Source: Synchiropus splendidus | Taxonomy: Eukaryota; Chordata; Actinopteri; Syngnathiformes; Callionymidae | Direction: 5' to 3' | Length of the DNA: 64,000 nucleotides | Assembly (NCBI RefSeq): GCF_027744825.2 | Contig: NC_071340.1 | Location: 565,501 to 629,500 of the forward strand | In this document: positions 38,352 through 50,945 of the stretch, piece by piece | Numbering within the stretch: the stretch's first letter is position 1 | How the letters are laid out: every line of letters begins with the position of its first letter | The notes under the pieces: generated by a model | What the model saw: only the letters and a program-made list of their open reading frames with translations | Databases searched by the model: none | What the model was told of the DNA's origin: nothing | Translations under genes and position numbers: made by a program

Positions 38352-40607
38352 ATCTCAGGCTGAAAAGCGTTTTTGTGCATTGTGCCATAACTTTTCAGGA
38401 AAGCTTCAGAACATGAAATTTTAACCTCCCACTATAGCAGAAAGTGTCTTTCTAGTAGTTGCACATCAAATCTAAACTGTCTGAAGTGTTTTTCCAAAGT
38501 TATTAACACTTTTATGTTTGGCGTTCCGAAACCCACCTTATCTCAGGCTGAAAAACGTTTTTGTGCATTGTGCCATAACTTTTCAGGGAAGCTTCAGAAC
38601 ATGAAATTTTAACCTCCCACTATAGCAGAAAGGGTCTTTCTAGTAGTTGCACATCAAATCTAAACTGTCTGAAGTGTTTTTCCAAAGTTATCAACACTTT
38701 TATGTTTGGCGTTCCGAAACCCACCTTATCTCAGGCTGAAAAGCGTTTTTACGCATTGTGCCATAACTTTTCAGGGAAGCTTCAGAACATGAAATTTTAA
38801 CCTCCCACGATAGCAGAAAGGGTCTTTCTAGTAGGTGCACATCAAATCTAAGCTCTCTGAAGTGTTTTTCGAAAGTTATCAACACTTTTATGTTTGGCGT
38901 TCCGAAACCCACCTTATCTCAGGCTGAAAAGCGTTTTTGTGCATTGTGCCATAACTTTTCAGGAAAGCTTCAGAACATGAAATTTTAACCTCCCACTATA
39001 GCAGAAAGGGTCTTTCTAGTAGTTGCACATCAAATCTAAACTGTCTGAAGTGTTTTTCCAAAGTTATCAACACTTTTATGTTTGGCGTTCCGAAACCCAC
39101 CTTATCTCAGGCTGAAAAGCGTTTTTGTGCATTGTGCCATAACTTTTCAGGAAAGCTTCAGAACATGAAATTTTAACCTCCCACTATAGCAGAAAGGGTC
39201 TTTCTAGTAGTTGCACATCAAATCTAAGCTCTCTGAAGTGTTTTTCCAAAGTTATCAACACTTTTATGTTTGGCGTTCCGAAACCCACCTTATCTCAGGC
39301 TGAAAAGCGTTTTTGTGCATTGTGCCATAACTTTTCAGGAAAGCTTCAGAACATGAAATTTTAACCTCCCACTATAGCAGAAAGGGTCTTTCTAGTAGTT
39401 GCACATCAAATCTAAACTGTCTGAAGTGTTTTTCAAAAGTTATCAACACTTTTATGTTTGGCGTTCCGAAACCCACCTTATCTCAGGCTGAAAAGCGTTT
39501 TTAAGCATTGTGCCATAACTTTTCAGGGAAGCTTCAGAACATGAAATTTTAACCTCCCACTATAGCAGAAAGGGTCTTTCTAGTAGGTGCACATCAAATC
39601 TAAGCTCTCTGAAGTGTTTTTCGAAAGTTATCAACACTTTTATGTTTGGCGTTCCGAAACCCACCTTATCTCAGGCTGAAAAGCGTTTTTGTGCATTGTG
39701 CCATAACTTTTCAGGAAAGCTTCAGAACATGAAATTTTAACCTCCCACTATAGCAGAAAGTGTCTTTCTAGTAGTTGCACATCAAATCTAAACTGTCTGA
39801 AGTGTTTTTCCAAAGTTATTAACACTTTTATGTTTGGCGTTCCGAAACCCACCTTATCTCAGGCTGAAAAGCGTTTTTACGCATTGTGCCATAACTTTTC
39901 AGGGAAGCTTCAGAACATGAAATTTTAACCTCCCACTATAGCAGAAAGGGTCTTTCTAGTAGGTGCACATCAAATCTAAGCTCTCTGAAGTGTTTTTCGA
40001 AAGTTATCAACACTTTTATGTTTGGCGTTCCGAAACCCACCTTATCTCAGGCTGAAAAGCGTTTTTGTGCATTGTGCCATAACTTTTCAGGGAAGCTTCA
40101 GAACATGAAATTTTAACCTCCCACTATAGCAGAAAGGGTCTTTCTAGTAGTTGCACATCAAATCTAAGCTGTCTGAAGTGTTTTTCAAAAGTTATCAACA
40201 CTTTTATGTTTGGCGTTCCGAAACCCACCTTATCTCAGGCTGAAAAGCGTTTTTGTGCATTGTGCCATAACTTTTCAGGAAAGCTTCAGAACATGAAATT
40301 TTAACCTCCCACTATAGCAGAAAGGGTCTTTCTAGTAGTTGCACATCAAATCTAAGCTCTCTGAAGTGTTTTTCCAAAGTTATCAACACTTTTATGTTTG
40401 GCGTTCCGAAACCCACCTTATCTCAGGCTGAAAAGCGTTTTTGTGCATTGTGCCATAACTTTTCAGGAAAGCTTCAGAACATGAAATTTTAACCTCCCAC
40501 TATAGCAGAAAGGGTCTTTCTAGTAGTTGCACATCAAATCTAAACTGTCTGAAGTGTTTTTCAAAAGTTATCAACACTTTTATGTTTGGCGTTCCGAAAC
40601 CCACCTT

Positions 40608-40794
40608 ATCTCAGGCTGAAAAGCGTTTTTAAGCATTGTGCCATAACTTTTCAGGGAAGCTTCAGAACATGAAATTTTAACCTCCCACTATAGCAGAAAG
40701 GGTCTTTCTAGTAGGTGCACATCAAATCTAAGCTCTCTGAAGTGTTTTTCGAAAGTTATCAACACTTTTATGTTTGGCTTCCGAAACCCACCTT
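40608..40794. repeat. 187-bp L monomer, deletion of G172 (2 of 3)
   Basis: The same 1-bp deletion, after base 40778, in the same L type, in the fifth place of an A-B-G-H-L-E module and followed by E-F-J-C-B(T172,T175)-C. It lies 2,443 bp from the first copy, which is 13 monomers less one base. Confidence 0.93.
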
Positions 40795-43700
40795 ATCTCA
40801 GGCTGAAAAGCGTTTTTGTGCATTGTGCCATAACTTTTCAGGAAAGCTTCAGAACATGAAATTTTAACCTCCCACTATAGCAGAAAGTGTCTTTCTAGTA
40901 GTTGCACATCAAATCTAAACTGTCTGAAGTGTTTTTCCAAAGTTATTAACACTTTTATGTTTGGCGTTCCGAAACCCACCTTATCTCAGGCTGAAAAACG
41001 TTTTTGTGCATTGTGCCATAACTTTTCAGGGAAGCTTCAGAACATGAAATTTTAACCTCCCACTATAGCAGAAAGGGTCTTTCTAGTAGTTGCACATCAA
41101 ATCTAAACTGTCTGAAGTGTTTTTCCAAAGTTATCAACACTTTTATGTTTGGCGTTCCGAAACCCACCTTATCTCAGGCTGAAAAGCGTTTTTACGCATT
41201 GTGCCATAACTTTTCAGGGAAGCTTCAGAACATGAAATTTTAACCTCCCACGATAGCAGAAAGGGTCTTTCTAGTAGGTGCACATCAAATCTAAGCTCTC
41301 TGAAGTGTTTTTCGAAAGTTATCAACACTTTTATGTTTGGCGTTCCGAAACCCACCTTATCTCAGGCTGAAAAGCGTTTTTGTGCATTGTGCCATAACTT
41401 TTCAGGAAAGCTTCAGAACATGAAATTTTAACCTCCCACTATAGCAGAAAGGGTCTTTCTAGTAGTTGCACATCAAATCTAAACTGTCTGAAGTGTTTTT
41501 CCAAAGTTATCAACACTTTTATGTTTGGCGTTCCGAAACCCACCTTATCTCAGGCTGAAAAGCGTTTTTGTGCATTGTGCCATAACTTTTCAGGGAAGCT
41601 TCAGAACATGAAATTTTAACCTCCCACTATAGCAGAAAGGGTCTTTCTAGTAGTTGCACATCAAATCTAAGCTGTCTGAAGTGTTTTTCAAAAGTTATCA
41701 ACACTTTTATGTTTGGCTTTTCGAAACCCACCTTATCTCAGGCTGAAAAGCGTTTTTGTGCATTGTGCCATAACTTTTCAGGAAAGCTTCAGAACATGAA
41801 ATTTTAACCTCCCACTATAGCAGAAAGGGTCTTTCTAGTAGTTGCACATCAAATCTAAACTGTCTGAAGTGTTTTTCCAAAGTTATCAACACTTTTATGT
41901 TTGGCGTTCCGAAACCCACCTTATCTCAGGCTGAAAAGCGTTTTTACGCATTGTGCCATAACTTTTCAGGGAAGCTTCAGAACATGAAATTTTAACCTCC
42001 CACTATAGCAGAAAGGGTCTTTCTAGTAGGTGCACATCAAATCTAAGCTCTCTGAAGTGTTTTTCGAAAGTTATCAACACTTTTATGTTTGGCGTTCCGA
42101 AACCCACCTTATCTCAGGCTGAAAAGCGTTTTTGTGCATTGTGCCATAACTTTTCAGGGAAGCTTCAGAACATGAAATTTTAACCTCCCACTATAGCAGA
42201 AAGGGTCTTTCTAGTAGTTGCACATCAAATCTAAGCTGTCTGAAGTGTTTTTCAAAAGTTATCAACACTTTTATGTTTGGCGTTCCGAAACCCACCTTAT
42301 CTCAGGCTGAAAAGCGTTTTTGTGCATTGTGCCATAACTTTTCAGGAAAGCTTCAGAACATGAAATTTTAACCTCCCACTATAGCAGAAAGGGTCTTTCT
42401 AGTAGTTGCACATCAAATCTAAGCTCTCTGAAGTGTTTTTCCAAAGTTATCAACACTTTTATGTTTGGCGTTCCGAAACCCACCTTATCTCAGGCTGAAA
42501 AGCGTTTTTGTGCATTGTGCCATAACTTTTCAGGAAAGCTTCAGAACATGAAATTTTAACCTCCCACTATAGCAGAAAGGGTCTTTCTAGTAGTTGCACA
42601 TCAAATCTAAACTGTCTGAAGTGTTTTTCAAAAGTTATCAACACTTTTATGTTTGGCGTTCCGAAACCCACCTTATCTCAGGCTGAAAAGCGTTTTTAAG
42701 CATTGTGCCATAACTTTTCAGGGAAGCTTCAGAACATGAAATTTTAACCTCCCACTATAGCAGAAAGGGTCTTTCTAGTAGGTGCACATCAAATCTAAGC
42801 TCTCTGAAGTGTTTTTCGAAAGTTATCAACACTTTTATGTTTGGCGTTCCGAAACCCACCTTATCTCAGGCTGAAAAGCGTTTTTGTGCATTGTGCCATA
42901 ACTTTTCAGGAAAGCTTCAGAACATGAAATTTTAACCTCCCACTATAGCAGAAAGTGTCTTTCTAGTAGTTGCACATCAAATCTAAACTGTCTGAAGTGT
43001 TTTTCCAAAGTTATCAACACTTTTATGTTTGGCGTTCCGAAACCCACCTTATCTCAGGCTGAAAAGCGTTTTTACGCATTGTGCCATAACTTTTCAGGGA
43101 AGCTTCAGAACATGAAATTTTAACCTCCCACTATAGCAGAAAGGGTCTTTCTAGTAGGTGCACATCAAATCTAAGCTCTCTGAAGTGTTTTTCGAAAGTT
43201 ATCAACACTTTTATGTTTGGCGTTCCGAAACCCACCTTATCTCAGGCTGAAAAGCGTTTTTGTGCATTGTGCCATAACTTTTCAGGGAAGCTTCAGAACA
43301 TGAAATTTTAACCTCCCACTATAGCAGAAAGGGTCTTTCTAGTAGTTGCACATCAAATCTAAGCTGTCTGAAGTGTTTTTCAAAAGTTATCAACACTTTT
43401 ATGTTTGGCGTTCCGAAACCCACCTTATCTCAGGCTGAAAAGCGTTTTTGTGCATTGTGCCATAACTTTTCAGGAAAGCTTCAGAACATGAAATTTTAAC
43501 CTCCCACTATAGCAGAAAGGGTCTTTCTAGTAGTTGCACATCAAATCTAAGCTCTCTGAAGTGTTTTTCCAAAGTTATCAACACTTTTATGTTTGGCGTT
43601 CCGAAACCCACCTTATCTCAGGCTGAAAAGCGTTTTTGTGCATTGTGCCATAACTTTTCAGGAAAGCTTCAGAACATGAAATTTTAACCTCCCACTATAG

Positions 43701-44930
43701 CAGAAAGGGTCTTTCTAGTAGTTGCACATCAAATCTAAACTGTCTGAAGTGTTTTTCAAAAGTTATCAACACTTTTATGTTTGGCGTTCCGAAACCCACC
43801 TTATCTCAGGCTGAAAAGCGTTTTTAAGCATTGTGCCATAACTTTTCAGGGAAGCTTCAGAACATGAAATTTTAACCTCCCACTATAGCAGAAAGGGTCT
43901 TTCTAGTAGGTGCACATCAAATCTAAGCTCTCTGAAGTGTTTTTCGAAAGTTATCAACACTTTTATGTTTGGCGTTCCGAAACCCACCTTATCTCAGGCT
44001 GAAAAGCGTTTTTGTGCATTGTGCCATAACTTTTCAGGAAAGCTTCAGAACATGAAATTTTAACCTCCCACTATAGCAGAAAGTGTCTTTCTAGTAGTTG
44101 CACATCAAATCTAAACTGTCTGAAGTGTTTTTCCAAAGTTATTAACACTTTTATGTTTGGCGTTCCGAAACCCACCTTATCTCAGGCTGAAAAGCGTTTT
44201 TACGCATTGTGCCATAACTTTTCAGGGAAGCTTCAGAACATGAAATTTTAACCTCCCACTATAGCAGAAAGGGTCTTTCTAGTAGGTGCACATCAAATCT
44301 AAGCTCTCTGAAGTGTTTTTCGAAAGTTATCAACACTTTTATGTTTGGCGTTCCGAAACCCACCTTATCTCAGGCTGAAAAGCGTTTTTGTGCATTGTGC
44401 CATAACTTTTCAGGGAAGCTTCAGAACATGAAATTTTAACCTCCCACTATAGCAGAAAGGGTCTTTCTAGTAGTTGCACATCAAATCTAAGCTGTCTGAA
44501 GTGTTTTTCAAAAGTTATCAACACTTTTATGTTTGGCGTTCCGAAACCCACCTTATCTCAGGCTGAAAAGCGTTTTTGTGCATTGTGCCATAACTTTTCA
44601 GGAAAGCTTCAGAACATGAAATTTTAACCTCCCACTATAGCAGAAAGGGTCTTTCTAGTAGTTGCACATCAAATCTAAGCTCTCTGAAGTGTTTTTCCAA
44701 AGTTATCAACACTTTTATGTTTGGCGTTCCGAAACCCACCTTATCTCAGGCTGAAAAGCGTTTTTGTGCATTGTGCCATAACTTTTCAGGAAAGCTTCAG
44801 AACATGAAATTTTAACCTCCCACTATAGCAGAAAGGGTCTTTCTAGTAGTTGCACATCAAATCTAAACTGTCTGAAGTGTTTTTCAAAAGTTATCAACAC
44901 TTTTATGTTTGGCGTTCCGAAACCCACCTT

Positions 44931-45117
44931 ATCTCAGGCTGAAAAGCGTTTTTAAGCATTGTGCCATAACTTTTCAGGGAAGCTTCAGAACATGAAATTT
45001 TAACCTCCCACTATAGCAGAAAGGGTCTTTCTAGTAGGTGCACATCAAATCTAAGCTCTCTGAAGTGTTTTTCGAAAGTTATCAACACTTTTATGTTTGG
45101 CTTCCGAAACCCACCTT
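44931..45117. repeat. 187-bp L monomer, deletion of G172 (3 of 3)
   Basis: The same 1-bp deletion, after base 45101, followed again by E-F-J-C-B(T172,T175)-C. It lies 4,323 bp from the second copy, 23 monomers less one base. Copies 2 and 3 share more downstream markers than either shares with copy 1, so they are the more recent pair. Confidence 0.93.
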
Positions 45118-47373
45118 ATCTCAGGCTGAAAAGCGTTTTTGTGCATTGTGCCATAACTTTTCAGGAAAGCTTCAGAACATGAAATTTTAACCTCCCACTA
45201 TAGCAGAAAGTGTCTTTCTAGTAGTTGCACATCAAATCTAAACTGTCTGAAGTGTTTTTCCAAAGTTATTAACACTTTTATGTTTGGCGTTCCGAAACCC
45301 ACCTTATCTCAGGCTGAAAAACGTTTTTGTGCATTGTGCCATAACTTTTCAGGGAAGCTTCAGAACATGAAATTTTAACCTCCCACTATAGCAGAAAGGG
45401 TCTTTCTAGTAGTTGCACATCAAATCTAAACTGTCTGAAGTGTTTTTCCAAAGTTATCAACACTTTTATGTTTGGCGTTCCGAAACCCACCTTATCTCAG
45501 GCTGAAAAGCGTTTTTACGCATTGTGCCATAACTTTTCAGGGAAGCTTCAGAACATGAAATTTTAACCTCCCACGATAGCAGAAAGGGTCTTTCTAGTAG
45601 GTGCACATCAAATCTAAGCTCTCTGAAGTGTTTTTCGAAAGTTATCAACACTTTTATGTTTGGCGTTCCGAAACCCACCTTATCTCAGGCTGAAAAGCGT
45701 TTTTGTGCATTGTGCCATAACTTTTCAGGAAAGCTTCAGAACATGAAATTTTAACCTCCCACTATAGCAGAAAGGGTCTTTCTAGTAGTTGCACATCAAA
45801 TCTAAACTGTCTGAAGTGTTTTTCCAAAGTTATCAACACTTTTATGTTTGGCGTTCCGAAACCCACCTTATCTCAGGCTGAAAAGCGTTTTTGTGCATTG
45901 TGCCATAACTTTTCAGGGAAGCTTCAGAACATGAAATTTTAACCTCCCACTATAGCAGAAAGGGTCTTTCTAGTAGTTGCACATCAAATCTAAGCTGTCT
46001 GAAGTGTTTTTCAAAAGTTATCAACACTTTTATGTTTGGCTTTTCGAAACCCACCTTATCTCAGGCTGAAAAGCGTTTTTGTGCATTGTGCCATAACTTT
46101 TCAGGAAAGCTTCAGAACATGAAATTTTAACCTCCCACTATAGCAGAAAGGGTCTTTCTAGTAGTTGCACATCAAATCTAAACTGTCTGAAGTGTTTTTC
46201 CAAAGTTATCAACACTTTTATGTTTGGCGTTCCGAAACCCACCTTATCTCAGGCTGAAAAGCGTTTTTACGCATTGTGCCATAACTTTTCAGGGAAGCTT
46301 CAGAACATGAAATTTTAACCTCCCACTATAGCAGAAAGGGTCTTTCTAGTAGGTGCACATCAAATCTAAGCTCTCTGAAGTGTTTTTCGAAAGTTATCAA
46401 CACTTTTATGTTTGGCGTTCCGAAACCCACCTTATCTCAGGCTGAAAAGCGTTTTTGTGCATTGTGCCATAACTTTTCAGGGAAGCTTCAGAACATGAAA
46501 TTTTAACCTCCCACTATAGCAGAAAGGGTCTTTCTAGTAGTTGCACATCAAATCTAAGCTGTCTGAAGTGTTTTTCAAAAGTTATCAACACTTTTATGTT
46601 TGGCGTTCCGAAACCCACCTTATCTCAGGCTGAAAAGCGTTTTTGTGCATTGTGCCATAACTTTTCAGGAAAGCTTCAGAACATGAAATTTTAACCTCCC
46701 ACTATAGCAGAAAGGGTCTTTCTAGTAGTTGCACATCAAATCTAAGCTCTCTGAAGTGTTTTTCCAAAGTTATCAACACTTTTATGTTTGGCGTTCCGAA
46801 ACCCACCTTATCTCAGGCTGAAAAGCGTTTTTGTGCATTGTGCCATAACTTTTCAGGAAAGCTTCAGAACATGAAATTTTAACCTCCCACTATAGCAGAA
46901 AGGGTCTTTCTAGTAGTTGCACATCAAATCTAAACTGTCTGAAGTGTTTTTCAAAAGTTATCAACACTTTTATGTTTGGCGTTCCGAAACCCACCTTATC
47001 TCAGGCTGAAAAGCGTTTTTAAGCATTGTGCCATAACTTTTCAGGGAAGCTTCAGAACATGAAATTTTAACCTCCCACTATAGCAGAAAGGGTCTTTCTA
47101 GTAGGTGCACATCAAATCTAAGCTCTCTGAAGTGTTTTTCGAAAGTTATCAACACTTTTATGTTTGGCGTTCCGAAACCCACCTTATCTCAGGCTGAAAA
47201 GCGTTTTTGTGCATTGTGCCATAACTTTTCAGGAAAGCTTCAGAACATGAAATTTTAACCTCCCACTATAGCAGAAAGTGTCTTTCTAGTAGTTGCACAT
47301 CAAATCTAAACTGTCTGAAGTGTTTTTCCAAAGTTATTAACACTTTTATGTTTGGCGTTCCGAAACCCACCTT

Positions 47374-50300
47374 ATCTCAGGCTGAAAAACGTTTTTGTGC
47401 ATTGTGCCATAACTTTTCAGGGAAGCTTCAGAACATGAAATTTTAACCTCCCACTATAGCAGAAAGGGTCTTTCTAGTAGTTGCACATCAAATCTAAACT
47501 GTCTGAAGTGTTTTTCCAAAGTTATCAACACTTTTATGTTTGGCGTTCCGAAACCCACCTTATCTCAGGCTGAAAAGCGTTTTTACGCATTGTGCCATAA
47601 CTTTTCAGGGAAGCTTCAGAACATGAAATTTTAACCTCCCACGATAGCAGAAAGGGTCTTTCTAGTAGGTGCACATCAAATCTAAGCTCTCTGAAGTGTT
47701 TTTCGAAAGTTATCAACACTTTTATGTTTGGCGTTCCGAAACCCACCTTATCTCAGGCTGAAAAGCGTTTTTGTGCATTGTGCCATAACTTTTCAGGGAA
47801 GCTTCAGAACATGAAATTTTAACCTCCCACTATAGCAGAAAGGGTCTTTCTAGTAGTTGCACATCAAATCTAAACTGTCTGAAGTGTTTTTCCAAAGTTA
47901 TCAACACTTTTATGTTTGGCGTTCCGAAACCCACCTTATCTCAGGCTGAAAAGCGTTTTTGTGCATTGTGCCATAACTTTTCAGGGAAGCTTCAGAACAT
48001 GAAATTTTAACCTCCCACTATAGCAGAAAGGGTCTTTCTAGTAGTTGCACATCAAATCTAAGCTGTCTGAAGTGTTTTTCAAAAGTTATCAACACTTTTA
48101 TGTTTGGCGTTCCGAAACCCACCTTATCTCAGGCTGAAAAGCGTTTTTGTGCATTGTGCCATAACTTTTCAGGGAAGCTTCAGAACATGAAATTTTAACC
48201 TCCCACTATAGCAGAAAGGGTCTTTCTAGTAGTTGCACATCAAATCTAAACTGTCTGAAGTGTTTTTCCAAAGTTATTAACACTTTTATGTTTGGCGTTC
48301 CGAAACCCACCTTATCTCAGGCTGAAAAGCGTTTTTACGCATTGTGCCATAACTTTTCAGGGAAGCTTCAGAACATGAAATTTTAACCTCCCACTATAGC
48401 AGAAAGGGTCTTTCTAGTAGGTGCACATCAAATCTAAGCTCTCTGAAGTGTTTTTCGAAAGTTATCAACACTTTTATGTTTGGCGTTCCGAAACCCACCT
48501 TATCTCAGGCTGAAAAGCGTTTTTGTGCATTGTGCCATAACTTTTCAGGGAAGCTTCAGAACATGAAATTTTAACCTCCCACTATAGCAGAAAGGGTCTT
48601 TCTAGTAGTTGCACATCAAATCTAAACTGTCTGAAGTGTTTTTCCAAAGTTATCAACACTTTTATGTTTGGCGTTCCGAAACCCACCTTATCTCAGGCTG
48701 AAAAGCGTTTTTGTGCATTGTGCCATAACTTTTCAGGGAAGCTTCAGAACATGAAATTTTAACCTCCCACTATAGCAGAAAGGGTCTTTCTAGTAGTTGC
48801 ACATCAAATCTAAACTGTCTGAAGTGTTTTTCCAAAGTTATCAACACTTTTATGTTTGGCGTTCCGAAACCCACCTTATCTCAGGCTGAAAAGCGTTTTT
48901 ACGCATTGTGCCATAACTTTTCAGGGAAGCTTCAGAACATGAAATTTTAACCTCCCACTATAGCAGAAAGGGTCTTTCTAGTAGGTGCACATTAAATCTA
49001 AGCTCACTGAAGTGTTTTTCGAAAGTTATCAACACTTTTATGTTTGGCGTTCCGAAACCCACCTTATCTCAGGCTGAAAAGCGTTTTTGTGCATTGTGCC
49101 ATAACTTTTCAGGGAAGCTTCAGAACATGAAATTTTAACCTCCCACTATAGCAGAAAGGGTCTTTCTAGTAGTTGCACATCAAATCTAAGCTGTCTGAAG
49201 TGTTTTTCAAAAGTTATCAACACTTTTATGTTTGGCGTTCCGAAACCCACCTTATCTCAGGCTGAAAAGCGTTTTTGTGCATTGTGCCATAACTTTTCAG
49301 GAAAGCTTCAGAACATGAAATTTTAACCTCCCACTATAGCAGAAAGGGTCTTTCTAGTAGTTGCACATCAAATCTAAGCTGTCTGAAGTGTTTTTCCAAA
49401 GTTATCAACACTTTTATGTTTGGCGTTCCGAAACCCACCTTATCTCAGGCTGAAAAGCGTTTTTACGCATTGTGCCATAACTTTTCAGGGAAGCTTCAGA
49501 ACATGAAATTTTAACCTCCCACTATAGCAGAAAGGGTCTTTCTAGTAGGTGCACATCAAATCTAAGCTCTCTGAAGTGTTTTTCGAAAGTTATCAACACT
49601 TTTATGTTTGGCGTTCCGAAACCCACCTTATCTCAGGCTGAAAAGCGTTTTTGTGCATTGTGCCATAACTTTTCAGGAAAGCTTCAGAACATGAAATTTT
49701 AACCTCCCACTATAGCAGAAAGTGTCTTTCTAGTAGTTGCACATCAAATCTAAACTGTCTGAAGTGTTTTTCCAAAGTTATTAACACTTTTATGTTTGGC
49801 GTTCCGAAACCCACCTTATCTCAGGCTGAAAAACGTTTTTGTGCATTGTGCCATAACTTCTCAGGGAAGCTTCAGAACATGAAATTTTAACCTCCCACTA
49901 TAGCAGAAAGGGTCTTTCTAGTAGTTGCACATCAAATCTAAACTGTCTGAAGTGTTTTTCCAAAGTTATCAACACTTTTATGTTTGGCGTTCCGAAACCC
50001 ACCTTATCTCAGGCTGAAAAGCGTTTTTACGCATTGTGCCATAACTTTTCAGGGAAGCTTCAGAACATGATATTTTAAGCTCCCACTATAGCAGAAAGGG
50101 TCTTTCTAGTAGGTGCACATCAAATCTAAGCTCTCTGAAGTGTTTTTCGAAAGTTATCAACACTTTTATGTTTGGCGTTCCGAAACCCACCTTATCTCAG
50201 GCTGAAAAGCGTTTTTGTGCATTGTGCCATAACTTTTCAGGGAAGCTTCAGAACATGAAATTTTAACCTCCCACTATAGCAGAAAGGGTCTTTCTAGTAG

Positions 50301-50945
50301 TTGCACATCAAATCTAAACTGTCTGAAGTGTTTTTCGAAAGTTATCAACACTTTTATGTTTGGCGTTCCGAAACCCACCTTATCTCAGGCTGAAAAGCGT
50401 TTTTGTGCATTGTGCCATAACTTTTCAGGGAAGCTTCAGAACATGAAATTTTAACCTCCCACTATAGCAGAAAGGGTCTTTCTAGTAGTTGCACATCAAA
50501 TCTCAACTGTCTGAAGTGTTTTTCCAAAGTTATCAACACTTTTATGTTTGGCGTTCCGAAACCCACCTTATCTCAGGCTGAAAAGCGTTTTTGTGCATTG
50601 TGCCATAACTTTTCAGGGAAGCTTCAGAACATGAAATTTTAACCTCCCACTATAGCAGAAAGGGTCTTTCTAGTAGTTGCACATCAAATCTAAGCTGTCT
50701 GAAGTGTTTTTCAAAAGTTATCAACACTTTTATGTTTGGCGTTCCGAAACCCACCTTATCTCAGGCTGAAAATCGTTTTTGTGCATTGTGCCATAACTTT
50801 TCAGGAAAGCTTCAGAACATGAAATTTTAACCTCCCACTATAGCAGAAAGGGTCTTTCTAGTAGTTGCACATGAAATCTAAACCGTCTGAAGTGTTTTTC
50901 CAAAGTTATCAACACTTTTATGTTTGGCGTTCCGAAACCCACCTT
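47374..50945. repeat. Array block, monomers 253-271
   Basis: Type order: F-J-D-B-Dt-A-D-D-I(T113 substitution)-B-b(C144)-A-E-F(C43)-A(T66,G74)-D(G144)-Dc-B-C. It re-uses pieces of the 15-monomer block in a different order: J-D-B-Dt-A at 47562-48501 and A-E-F(C43)-A-D-Dc at 49442-50569. The last unit (50758-50945) has three private changes, so it is one of the most diverged monomers in the window. Confidence 0.82.

Larger units (their letters stand above)
36285..47373. repeat. Locally amplified six-mer modules A-B-G-H-L-E (monomers 194-252)
   Basis: Eight modules start at 36285, 37413, 38728 (variant J-C-G-H-L-E), 39856, 41923, 43051, 44179 and 46246. The inserts F-J-C-B-C at 40983-41922 and 45306-46245 are near-identical and share G172T plus C175T in the B unit. 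Modules here carry L (AA24-25) in the fifth place, while left-half modules carry A. The region 39104-43050 corresponds to 43427-47373, offset 4,323 bp. Shared private changes and sub-block offsets of 6, 13 and 23 monomers mark it as the most recently amplified part of the window. Confidence 0.88.
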
